64,000 nt of DNA from Opitutus sp. (GTDB lineage: Bacteria > Verrucomicrobiota > Verrucomicrobiia > Opitutales > Opitutaceae): assembly GCA_024707325.1 (NCBI GenBank), contig JANPZY010000001.1, forward strand, positions 2,625,942-2,689,941, in the 5' to 3' direction. Both the position numbers and the translations under genes were made by a program. Below the pieces are notes generated by a model. It worked only from the letters and a program-made list of their open reading frames with translations, was not told the origin of the DNA and ran no database searches. Shown here in pieces: positions 18,741 through 26,636 of this stretch; the first letter of the stretch is position 1, and the number at the start of each line of letters is the position of its first letter.

Positions 18741-19766
18741 TCAGTCGGGCAGGCTGCGCGCGGCGCCATGCACCCCGTCGGGCAGCACACGATGGGGCGG
18801 CTGGTGCCCATCCATGAAGGCACGGATATTGACGATGACGGTCTCACCCATTTCGATGCGGGCTTCCAGCGTGGCCGAGGCCATATGGGCGGTCAGCACG
18901 ACCTTGTTGGCTTCGGCCAGGGCCAGCAGGCGCGGGTCGATGCCGCGCTTGTTCTCGAAGACATCGAGCGCCGCGCCCGACAGATGGCCGCTTTCGATGG
19001 CGTCGACCAGGGCCGCCTCGTCGATGAGTTCCGGCCTGGAAACATTGACCACGAAGCTGCCCGGTTTCATGCGCCCGAGACGGTCGGCCGAGAGGATGTG
19101 GAAGGTTTCCCGCGTATGCGGGGTATGCAGGGAGACGATATCCACCGCCTCGATCATGGCGTCGAGATCGTGCCAATAGGTGGCTTCGAGCGGGGTTTCG
19201 ACGCCAGGCGGGCGGCGGTTGCGCGAGAAATAGTGGATATTGAGGCCGAAGGCCTTGGCCCTTTGCGCCACCGCCGTGCCGATGCGGCCCATGCCGACAA
19301 TGCCGAGCGCCTTGCCGCGCAGGCGGTGGCCCAGCATGGAGGTGGGCGACCAGCCGGCCCAGACCCCGTCGCGCACCAGCATCTGCGTGCCTTCGACCAG
19401 CCGGCGCGGCAAAGCCAGCATCAGCACCATGGCCATGTCGGCCGTGTCCTCGGTGAGGACGGAGGGCGTATTGGTGACGGTGACGCCGGCGGCCCAGGCC
19501 GCTTCGATATCGATATTATCAACGCCATTGCCGAACTGGGCGATCAGCCGCACGCTGCGGGGCAGGCGGGCGATGAGGCGGGCATCGATGCGGTCGGTGA
19601 TCGAGGACACCAGGACATCCTTGCCCTCGAGCCCGCCGATAATATCATCGCCGGTGAGGTTCACGTCGTCTTCGTTGACATGGGTCTCGAACAGGGTTGC
19701 CATGCGCGCCTCGATGGTTTCGGGCAGGCGCCTGGTCACGAGAATGTGCGGTTTGTGGCTGGCCAT
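18741..19766 (-). CDS. D-isomer-specific 2-hydroxyacid dehydrogenase (glyoxylate reductase-like)
   Basis: A 341-residue NAD(P)-dependent dehydrogenase of the D-2-hydroxyacid family, closest in feel to glyoxylate/hydroxypyruvate reductases. Seen: nucleotide-binding GIVGMGRIG, the catalytic Arg in NVSRPELID and the catalytic His in LTAHMASAT. The catalytic Glu expected in FExEP is not there: the segment reads VFENKRGIDP, with Lys (AAG) in its place, one base from GAG. Either activity is altered or a base is wrong. The ATG at MASHKPHIL fits the family start better than an upstream GTG/ATG in frame. The gene stands alone. Confidence 0.85.
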   Translation of the reverse strand: MASHKPHILVTRRLPETIEARMATLFETHVNEDDVNLTGDDIIGGLEGKDVLVSSITDRIDARLIARLPRSVRLIAQFGNGVDNIDIEAAWAAGVTVTNTPSVLTEDTADMAMVLMLALPRRLVEGTQMLVRDGVWAGWSPTSMLGHRLRGKALGIVGMGRIGTAVAQRAKAFGLNIHYFSRNRRPPGVETPLEATYWHDLDAMIEAVDIVSLHTPHTRETFHILSADRLGRMKPGSFVVNVSRPELIDEAALVDAIESGHLSGAALDVFENKRGIDPRLLALAEANKVVLTAHMASATLEARIEMGETVIVNIRAFMDGHQPPHRVLPDGVHGAARSLPD

Positions 19767-19869
19767 AAGTTCCAGGATCGGGGCGGGCGATATGTGGAAA
19801 ACCCACAATTCAGCGCCCATTAAGGATCATTGGCTAGTGATAGGGCAATTCCATTTGTTCTGCAAAGTC

Positions 19870-20449
19870 ATGTTTGACCAGACCGTGCACGGCCGCTTTC
19901 GCCATATCCTCAAGGCCCTTTGCCACCGCCTGCCCTGGGCGATGCTGGTGCTGGCACTGCTTGCCCCGCCGGCATTGGCGCAGGCCGGCAATCCCAGCGG
20001 GCTGCCGCTGCCGCGCTTTGCCGCGACGCGGTCGGAGCCGATCAATGTGCGGGTAGGGCCGGGCCAGAAATACGATATCGCCTGGACCTTTCTCAAGTCC
20101 GGGATTCCGGTGGAAATCACCCAGGAATTCGATACCTGGCGCAAGATTCGCGATGTCGACGGGGCCGAGGGCTGGATCCATCAGAACCTGCTGACCGGCA
20201 CGAGAGCCGGCTATGTGACGCCGCTGGTGGCCAATGGCGAAATCCCCCTGCGGGCCGGGCAATCGGACGATTCGGGGGTCCGCGCGCGGCTCGGCGCCGG
20301 GGCTCAAGGTGACCATCACCGAATGCGACGGCACTTGGTGCCAGGTCAGCGCCACCGGGCATGATGCGAGCCAGCGCAGCACGACTTATTCGGGTTATCT
20401 GCACCAGGAAGAGCTCTGGGGCGTCTATCCGGATGAGGTCTTCGACTAG
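19870..20449 (+). CDS. Secreted SH3b-domain protein, frameshifted
   Basis: Exported protein of about 193 residues. A signal peptide (MLVLALLAPPALAQA) is followed by a first bacterial SH3 repeat (PINVRVGPGQKYDIAWTFLKSG, then WRKIRDVDGAEGWIH). A second, after a frame change near 20295, reads LKVTITECDGTWCQVSATG and ends in GYLHQEELWGVYPDE. Bacterial SH3 domains usually bind peptidoglycan, so a cell-wall-associated role is likely. One base in the GGCGCCGGGG stretch accounts for the break. Confidence 0.78.
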
Positions 20450-20519
20450 TTCACAACCCAGCCGAATTCGTTAGCACACTGTTAGCATCGACGCGCTGAA
20501 CGCGTGAATCGCGCAGCGG

Positions 20520-21299
20520 TCAAAGCTCGGCCAGCGCGTTGGCGGTCTGGCGCGCGATTCGAACCGCATTGTCCTGCTTGGGGCAGGTGGCGCAGTAGCG
20601 ATCGGGGTCAATCAGATAGTCGAGGCAGCAACCCTTGCGCTTGACGATGAGCAGGCGGCGGCCACCGGCCTCGACCGGCTCCAGCGTGCCCTGCCCGGTC
20701 AGACCCAGCGCTTCCAGCCACTGAGCGGCATAGGCCGCGATCGCTTCCGGCGGCAGGTCGCGGCGGCGCTGGCCCAGCCAGACCATCAGGCTCAGCATGC
20801 GGTCGGCGAAGAGGCGCCGCGCCGGCAGGGGCTTCAACCGAACCAGCAGATTGACCTCCTCGAGCATGGTGGCCGCCATGGGCCTGAGCTGGGCCGCCGC
20901 CCGTTCGATCAGCACCTCGACCGGGCCGCTCTGCTGGGCGCCGGGCAGCAGCCGGTAGCCATCGATATAGATGCCGCGCCTCTGCTGGCTGAGGCCTGAC
21001 AGGTCGGGCATGGCGCCATGGATATGGGCTGATATGACGGCGAGATAGGCGGGTTGCCAGAGCAGGTTGGTCCAGAGCCGCACCGCATGGAAGGCCGGGC
21101 CGGCCGCGGGATAGGTGGTGGCGAGCGCCGCGTGGAGTTCGGCCAGCATGGCGGCGTTGTCGCCGCCGGGGCGATACCAGCCCGGCCGGGCGGGGCCGGG
21201 TTCGCCCTTCATGAAGCCGGTCAGTTGCGCCGCCGTCGCGATCAGCCGCGTGGTCGCGGCATCGCCGGAATCTTGCGCGAAGAGGAAGGAGCGGGCCAT
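20520..21299 (-). CDS. FhuF-like siderophore-iron reductase
   Basis: A 259-residue cytoplasmic protein with the C-terminal cysteine pattern of FhuF-type 2Fe-2S reductases: KRKGCCLDYL, then YCATCPKQDN (CC-x10-C-x2-C). Such proteins reduce ferric iron bound to imported siderophores so that it is released. The rest is helical and poorly conserved, as usual for the family. No siderophore uptake genes are adjacent. It is separated from aqpZ by a terminator. Confidence 0.75.
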   Translation of the reverse strand: MARSFLFAQDSGDAATTRLIATAAQLTGFMKGEPGPARPGWYRPGGDNAAMLAELHAALATTYPAAGPAFHAVRLWTNLLWQPAYLAVISAHIHGAMPDLSGLSQQRRGIYIDGYRLLPGAQQSGPVEVLIERAAAQLRPMAATMLEEVNLLVRLKPLPARRLFADRMLSLMVWLGQRRRDLPPEAIAAYAAQWLEALGLTGQGTLEPVEAGGRRLLIVKRKGCCLDYLIDPDRYCATCPKQDNAVRIARQTANALAEL

Positions 21300-21329
21300 G
21301 GGCCGCTTTTAGCGTTCCGCCAGCCGCGA

Positions 21330-21359
21330 GGAAAGGCCGCCGGATGGTTCCGGCGGCCT
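21330..21359 (-). terminator. Terminator between aqpZ and the FhuF-like gene
   Basis: An 11-bp perfect stem (AGGCCGCCGGA / TCCGGCGGCCT, loop of 4) just past the aqpZ stop; on the minus strand it is followed by TTTCCT. The U-run is short, so the strength is uncertain. Confidence 0.6.
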
Positions 21360-21366
21360 ATGCCGA

Positions 21367-22023
21367 TCAGGCCTTGAGGATCTTGAAGCGGTAGAGCAGG
21401 CCCCCCAGGAGACCGCCGGCCAGGGGCGCGACGATGAACAGCCAGAGCTGGGCCAGCGCATCGCCGCCCACCAGGATGGCCGGACCGAAGCTGCGGGCCG
21501 GATTGACCGACACGCCGGTCACCTGGATGCCGACCAGGTGGATGGCCACCAGGGTCAGGCCGATGGCGAGGCCGGCGAAATGCGGCGCGGCGCGCTCGCC
21601 GGTCGAACCGAGGATGACCACGACGAAGATGGCGGTGAACACGACTTCGAAGATCAGGGCGGCCAGCATGGAATATTCGCCGAGATAGCCCGGACCCCAG
21701 CCATTCTGCCCCAGGCTGGCATTGCTGCCGACAATGGCCCAGAGGATCAAGGCGCCGACCAGGGCGCCGGCAAACTGGGCGACCCAGTGCTGGATCATGC
21801 TCATGAGGTCCATGCGCCCGTCGATATAGAGCGCCAGGCTCACCGCCGGGTTGATATGGCAGCCCGAAATCGGGCCGATGGCATAGGCCATGGCGACGAT
21901 GGCCAGGCCAAAGGCAAAGGCGATGCCGACCTGCCCGATGGCGTCGCCGCCCAATACGGCCGCTCCGCAGCCGATCAGCACCAGCACTGCCGTGCCGATG
22001 AATTCCGCAATCAGTTTGTTCAT
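21367..22023 (-). CDS. aqpZ: Aquaporin Z
   Basis: Water channel of 218 residues in the inner membrane. Six membrane helices and both pore motifs are present: GCHINPAVS in the first half and GVSVNPARSFGPA in the second. The Arg after the second NPA, part of the selectivity filter, is present, and the His in LVAIHLVG fits a water-selective aquaporin. The ATG is in front of a typical MNKLIAEFIGT start. Confidence 0.93.
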   Translation of the reverse strand: MNKLIAEFIGTAVLVLIGCGAAVLGGDAIGQVGIAFAFGLAIVAMAYAIGPISGCHINPAVSLALYIDGRMDLMSMIQHWVAQFAGALVGALILWAIVGSNASLGQNGWGPGYLGEYSMLAALIFEVVFTAIFVVVILGSTGERAAPHFAGLAIGLTLVAIHLVGIQVTGVSVNPARSFGPAILVGGDALAQLWLFIVAPLAGGLLGGLLYRFKILKA

Positions 22024-22142
22024 GACGCTTGGTATCTCCAGAAAGACTTCCCATGCCGGGCCGAATCACCGGCCGACATGCAAGCCTTCCTGCGACACCC
22101 CGCCGCAGGCAAGCGCGGAGAGTCCTGTCAGCACAGGATTTT

Positions 22143-22901
22143 TCAGGCGGCGGCGCGGGCCGCAGCGATGGTGCGGCGCACCGCATCGACATCGGTGAGG
22201 GTGATTTCGTATTCGCGCTCGATGGCGGTGCCGCCCATGCCGACATGCGGATTGCGGAACACCATGCCGCTCTTGATGGTGTGGAGCGCGGCGAAATGCA
22301 TCTCGTCGACGCCGGTGGCCTGCCGCACCTGGGCGATATTGCCTTCATCGAGCGCGCCACAGGCCATGATGACGATGCGGCCATTGGCGATGGCAGCCGT
22401 GTCCTTGAGAATGTCGATCCCTTCCAGCGCCGTGTCGCGCTGGCCGCTGGTCAGCACCCGGTCGACGCCGCAGCGGATCAGGGCCTCGATAGCCTCGCGA
22501 TAGTCGGCCGTCATGTCGAAGGCGCGGTGGCAGGTGACCTTCATGGGTCGCGCCGCCTCGACCAGCGCTTTGGTGCGCGCCTCATCGATGCGGCCATCGG
22601 GCGTGAGGCAGCCGATGACCACGCCGGCCACGCCCAGGTCCTTCAGCGCCTTGATATCGTCGACCATGGTGGCGAATTCGAGCTCGGAATAGAGGAAGTC
22701 GCCGCCGCGCGGGCGGATGATGACATGGAAGGGAATGGTGGCCACGCGCAGGGCCTCGCGCACCACGCCCAGGCTGGGCGTCAGCCCGCCTTCGAGCAGG
22801 CTGGCGCAAAGTTCCACCCGGTCGGCCCCCGCCGTCTGCGCCGCCACCAGGCCATCAATGCCTTCGACGCAGATTTCGATCTTGAACGGGTGCTTGCTCA
22901 T
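22143..22901 (-). CDS. cutC: CutC family protein (copper homeostasis)
   Basis: A TIM-barrel protein of 252 residues with strong CutC marks: EICVEGIDGLVAAQTAGADRVELC at the N-terminus, GGLTPSLG, IRPRGGDFLYS, MKVTCHRAFDM and DRVLTSGQ. CutC is linked to copper tolerance, but its biochemical action is unsettled. It stands alone, with a repeat-filled spacer upstream. Confidence 0.93.
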   Translation of the reverse strand: MSKHPFKIEICVEGIDGLVAAQTAGADRVELCASLLEGGLTPSLGVVREALRVATIPFHVIIRPRGGDFLYSELEFATMVDDIKALKDLGVAGVVIGCLTPDGRIDEARTKALVEAARPMKVTCHRAFDMTADYREAIEALIRCGVDRVLTSGQRDTALEGIDILKDTAAIANGRIVIMACGALDEGNIAQVRQATGVDEMHFAALHTIKSGMVFRNPHVGMGGTAIEREYEITLTDVDAVRRTIAAARAAA

Positions 22902-22983
22902 GAGTGGTCTCCAATTGGTACGGTATTGGTAGTGTGGCGGGCGGTTGGGGGCAAGGGGGTACTGCCTGCCGTGGGCGGGTTCG

Positions 22984-23126
22984 CCTTCTCCCCTTGAGGG
23001 AGAAGGTGCCCGAAGGGCGGATGAGGAGTGTGCTTCCGCAAGCCGTGAAGCATGGGCGAGCGCAGAACCTCACCCGGTTCTTCCGCTGAACGCGGAAGAA
23101 CCACCCCTCTCCTCAAGGGGAGAGGG
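22984..23126 (-). repeat. Composite palindromic element (modular copy 4 plus module A2)
   Basis: On the minus strand, an arm around CTTGAGGAGAGG and a perfect 11-bp hairpin GGTTCTTCCGC/GCGGAAGAACC precede GGGTGAGG. A CGCTCGCCC... segment and the CTCATCCGCCCTTCGGGC-CTTCTCCC-AAGGGGAGAAGG module follow. It fills most of the gap between cutC and the TadE gene; no gene is seen in this 460-base spacer. Confidence 0.72.
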
Positions 23127-23197
23127 TGGCAGGGCCTGAGTGCGGCACGAGATTACCCCCACCCAGCTCTGCTACGGCACGATGGGCCTAGGGACGC

Positions 23198-23235
23198 TGC
23201 CCTCCCACAAGGGGGAGGGAGACGATGAACACCGA
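23198..23235. repeat. CCCTCCCACAAGGGGGAGGG element, copy 1
   Basis: Inverted repeat CCCTCCC / GGGAGGG followed by AGACGATGAACAC. The same 30-odd bases recur at 25529-25566, so this is a dispersed repeat and not a chance hairpin. Confidence 0.65.
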
Positions 23236-23362
23236 TATCGGTGCTGGAAGTCTTCGCCGTAGCCCCGTCATTCTCCCAACAGCCCTCCGCACTATTCCGC
23301 ATAGGCCGGGGTGACCCCGTGTGAGCCAGCGCGGCGCATGCTGGTCGCTCGGAGGATTTGCC

Positions 23363-23788
23363 ATGCGTCGCCTTGCTGGCTGGGTCCGCGATGACAGCGG
23401 TACGTCGGCCGTTGAATTCGCCATATTGATGCCGGTCTTCCTGCTGCTGCTTACCGGCATGCTGGCCTATGGCATCTATTTCGGGGCCGCCCATTCGCTG
23501 CAGCAGTTGGCCGCCGATGCGGCACGCACAGCCATTGCCGGGCTGGACGAGACCGAACGCAATACGCTGGTGGGGGACTTCCTTGCGGCCAATGCCGACA
23601 GCTATGCGCTGATCGATGCCAACAGGCTCAGCGTGAGCATCGGCGACAAGCCCGGCGATCCGGATCATTACCGCGTGGTGCTGGAATATGATGCCGGGGA
23701 CCTGCCGATCTGGGACCTCTACCCGCCCTTGCCGCTGCCCAGCCGGCAGATCATCTACAGCTCCACCATCAGGCGGGGCGGGATATGA
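23363..23788 (+). CDS. TadE-like pseudopilin
   Basis: A 141-residue protein with the TadE layout: a short basic N-terminus, then GTSAVEFAILMPVFLLLLTGMLAYG, in which the Glu five residues into the hydrophobic helix is the pseudopilin mark. The rest is a small periplasmic domain. TadE-like proteins take part in Flp/Tad pilus assembly at the inner membrane. GGAGG before the ATG at 23363 decides the start. It overlaps the next gene by four bases. No tadA, tadB or tadC genes are in the window. Confidence 0.82.
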   Translation: MRRLAGWVRDDSGTSAVEFAILMPVFLLLLTGMLAYGIYFGAAHSLQQLAADAARTAIAGLDETERNTLVGDFLAANADSYALIDANRLSVSIGDKPGDPDHYRVVLEYDAGDLPIWDLYPPLPLPSRQIIYSSTIRRGGI

Positions 23789-25440
23789 GCCTGTGGACCG
23801 ATACTCGCGGCAATATGGCGGTGCTGTTCGCCATGGGCTTTGCCATTTCCGCCGTGGTCTCGGCCGTGGCGGTGGATGGCGCCGCGCTCTATCATGAGCG
23901 CCGCATGATCCAGAACGGGGTGGACCTGGCGGCCCTGGCGGCGGCCGGCAACCCGGCCGAGGCCACCGCGCTGGCCCAGGCTTCGCTGGTCGAGGCGGGA
24001 TTGCTGCCCGAGGGCTCCAGCGCCGGCCTGACGGTGACGACCGGCCATTACGACCCCAACCCGACCATTGGCCCCGCCGACCGGTTCACGCCGGGCCGGG
24101 CGCCGCTCAATGCGGTTGCGGTGCGGTTGCAGCGGCGCGGCGCGCTCTATTTCGCGCGGGGCTGGGCCGAGCCGCCTGAGCTGGGCGCCATGGCCATTGC
24201 CAGCGTGACCCCGCAAGTGTCGTTCTCGCTGGGCTCGCGCCTGGCCAGCCTCAATGGCGGCATCGCCAATGGCGTGCTCAACACGCTGCTGGGCACCAAT
24301 GTCGCGCTCGATGTGATGGATTACCGGAACCTGCTCGGTGCCAAGGTGGATGCCTTCGCCTTTCTCGATGCGCTGGCCGGGCAGTTGGGCGTCACTGTCG
24401 GCACTTATGACGACCTGCTGGCGCTCGAGGCCGATCATGGCCGGCTGGCCGGGGCGCTGGCCAGCCTGCTGACGGGGGTCGAACACACCGCCATGCTGAA
24501 ACTGGCCGGCTCAGCCGGGCATAATGGCAGCGTGCCACTGGCAAAGCTGTTCGACCTCGGGCCGCTGGGCGGACTGGCCATCGGCTCGGGCAGTGGAGAG
24601 GGCCTCTTTGCCGCCATTTCGGCGCTGGACCTGCTGACGGCCAGCGCCGGGCTGGGCGATGGCGACCGGCAAGTGGCGCTGGCGCTGAGTGCCGGCATTC
24701 CGGGGCTTGTGGGCATCGATGCGCAACTGGCGATCGGCGAGCCGCCACAGGGCGGGGCGTGGTTCGCCATTGGCGGCGTGGGCAGTGTGGTGCGCACCGC
24801 CCAGTTGCGGCTGCGCGTGGTCGCCGAAATCCTGGGCAGCGGGGCGCTGGTCGGGGCGCCGATCCGCCTGCCGCTCTATCTCGAAATGGCGCAGGCCGAA
24901 GCCGTGGTGGGAGCAGCCAGTTGCCCATCGGGCGCGGGAGGCAAGGGCAGCGCCACCATTCTCACCAGACCGGGCGTGTTGCGCCTGATGATCGGGGAGG
25001 TCGATGCTGTCAGGTTCGGCGATTTCAACACCACGCCGGTGGTGGCGCCGGCAAAGCTGGCGGAGGTCAAGCTATTGGGCATTACCGTGCTGAAAGTGCT
25101 GGCCTCGTCGCTGGTCGAAATCGCCCAGACCACGCCGGTGGCGCTCGGCTTTTCGAGCAGCGACATTGCCGGCGGGGTGGTCAGGACCGCGCGGACGACC
25201 ACCATGGTGAGTTCGCTCACCGGCTCGCTGCTGGGCAATATGGTGTTTGATGTGCCGGTGCTCGGCCTGGGGCTGAACCTGACCGGGCTGACCGGCCTGC
25301 TCAACACCATCCTGGCGCCACTGACGCCGGTGCTCGACCTGACGCTGGCGCGGCTGCTCGAACCGCTGGGGCTGTCGCTGGGCGAGGCCGATGTGCTTGT
25401 CTATGGCGTGCGATGCAGCCACCCGGTGCTGGTGGGTTAG
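23785..25440 (+). CDS. TadG-like pilus-associated protein
   Basis: A 551-residue protein starting with the TadG signature TRGNMAVLFAMGFAISAVVSAVAVDGAALYHERRMIQNGVD: one membrane helix, then a long extracytoplasmic part. The remainder is rich in Gly, Ala and Leu, with stretches such as LNLTGLTGLLNTI. I see no von Willebrand-type metal site, which other TadG proteins carry. It is coupled to the TadE-like gene (ATGA overlap), so both are probably minor structural parts of a Tad-type surface structure encoded elsewhere. Confidence 0.8.
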   Translation: MSLWTDTRGNMAVLFAMGFAISAVVSAVAVDGAALYHERRMIQNGVDLAALAAAGNPAEATALAQASLVEAGLLPEGSSAGLTVTTGHYDPNPTIGPADRFTPGRAPLNAVAVRLQRRGALYFARGWAEPPELGAMAIASVTPQVSFSLGSRLASLNGGIANGVLNTLLGTNVALDVMDYRNLLGAKVDAFAFLDALAGQLGVTVGTYDDLLALEADHGRLAGALASLLTGVEHTAMLKLAGSAGHNGSVPLAKLFDLGPLGGLAIGSGSGEGLFAAISALDLLTASAGLGDGDRQVALALSAGIPGLVGIDAQLAIGEPPQGGAWFAIGGVGSVVRTAQLRLRVVAEILGSGALVGAPIRLPLYLEMAQAEAVVGAASCPSGAGGKGSATILTRPGVLRLMIGEVDAVRFGDFNTTPVVAPAKLAEVKLLGITVLKVLASSLVEIAQTTPVALGFSSSDIAGGVVRTARTTTMVSSLTGSLLGNMVFDVPVLGLGLNLTGLTGLLNTILAPLTPVLDLTLARLLEPLGLSLGEADVLVYGVRCSHPVLVG

Positions 25441-25514
25441 GGAGGCATATTTTGGCGCCGCAATTCGGAGGCACCTTGGGTGTTCAATTGTTCGTTCGTC
25501 CGGTGCGTGTGGCT

Positions 25515-25621
25515 ACCCCCACCCTTGATCCCTCCCCACAAGGGGGAGGGAGACGATGAACACGGACCTCTGAGCTGGCGCCTCCCTCCCCTCGATGGGG
25601 AGGGATTGAGGGTGGGGTGAT
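25515..25621. repeat. Two CCCTCCCC-type palindromic elements
   Basis: The first, 25529-25566, repeats the 23198 element including the trailing AGACGATGAACAC. The second, 25580-25621, has CCCTCCCC-TCGAT-GGGGAGGG followed by ATTGAGGGTGGGGTGATGGG, in opposite orientation. Confidence 0.65.
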
Positions 25622-25650
25622 GGGAGCCACAGAAATCCGAAGTGGACCGT

Positions 25651-25824
25651 TCAGCGCGTCGGCAGGGCGGCGGAATCGCCGGCGGGGCGGATCAGGGTGC
25701 GGGTCACCAGCGGGGCTGGTGGCGGGGCGAGCGTCAACTGGCTGGTGGCGGTGGCATCGCGGGCCAGCCAGGCATTGAAGGCGCCCGACAGCCTTTGCCG
25801 CCAATGCCGCATCTGTCCGATCAT
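25651..25824 (-). CDS. Small hypothetical protein (57 residues)
   Basis: A 57-codon ORF starting MIGQMRHWRQRL, with a basic amphipathic first half and a Pro/Thr-rich second half (LAPPPAPLVTRTL). GGGGGATGG lies just before the ATG. It is divergent from the response regulator gene and fills an otherwise empty stretch. There is no family I recognise, and chance opening in GC-rich DNA is possible. Confidence 0.35.
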   Translation of the reverse strand: MIGQMRHWRQRLSGAFNAWLARDATATSQLTLAPPPAPLVTRTLIRPAGDSAALPTR

Positions 25825-25964
25825 GGTTCCATCCCCCCGGTTGACCAGTCGTTGGGGCGGACCATAGGAGGGCGGGGAGGCCGGCGGGATACCATGAAAG
25901 GGGTATCGGGTCGGCGGGCATCCCGACTATAGTTCGGCTCGGGGCAGGCTGGCAGGAGCGGGGT

Positions 25965-26636
25965 ATGACGAACGGGCCGGAGGGGGCGCCGCTGCGGATC
26001 GTTCTGGTCGAGGACGACGAACCGATCCGCCGGCGGCTGGCCGAACTCATCACCGACTGGTCCGGCGCCACATTGGTGGCCACCTGCGCCACGCTGGCCG
26101 AAGCGCTGGCGGCGATCGAGGCGCAGAGCTTCGACCTGCTCGTCACCGATCTGAAACTGCCCGACGGCAACGGCATCGAGGCGATCCGGCTGGTCGGCAA
26201 GCTACAGCCGCAGGCCGAATGCATGGTGATTTCGGTGCTGACCGACGAGCGCTCGGTGCTCGACGCCATCGAGGCGGGGGCAGCGGGCTATCTGCTCAAG
26301 GATGCCGAAGCGCTCGACCTGATCGAGGCGATCACCGACCTGATGGCGGGGCGTTCGCCGATTTCGTCGCGCATTGCCCGCGTGCTGGTGCGCCGGCTCG
26401 CCGAACGGGGGGAAAGCAGCGGGACGGAGGAGGACAGGCCGAGCCTGACGCCGCGGGAAATGGATATCCTGTGGGGCATTGCCAAGGGCTTTACCTATGG
26501 CGAGCTGGCCGAGCGGCTGAGCATGTCGCGCCAGACCGTGCCGGTGCATATCCGCAATATCTACCGCAAGCTACAGGCCTCCAATCGCAGCGAGGCGGTG
26601 TTCGAAGCCACGCGGCTGGGGCTGATCAGGCTATGA
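25965..26636 (+). CDS. NarL/LuxR-type response regulator
   Basis: Two-component response regulator of 223 residues. The receiver domain has the acidic pair in VEDDEP, the phospho-acceptor Asp62 in VTDLKLPDG and Lys112 in YLLKD. The C-terminal LuxR helix-turn-helix is LTPREMDILWGIAKGFTYGELAERLSMSRQTVPVHIRNIYRKL; its VPVHI differs from the usual VKxHI. The partner kinase gene overlaps by four bases, so the pair is certain; the signal and targets are unknown. Confidence 0.92.
   Translation: MTNGPEGAPLRIVLVEDDEPIRRRLAELITDWSGATLVATCATLAEALAAIEAQSFDLLVTDLKLPDGNGIEAIRLVGKLQPQAECMVISVLTDERSVLDAIEAGAAGYLLKDAEALDLIEAITDLMAGRSPISSRIARVLVRRLAERGESSGTEEDRPSLTPREMDILWGIAKGFTYGELAERLSMSRQTVPVHIRNIYRKLQASNRSEAVFEATRLGLIRL

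Noticed and set aside
23153..23668. A minus-strand frame of 171 codons over the TadE gene
   Set aside because: Antisense of a clear TadE gene and partly repeat sequence; no recognisable features.
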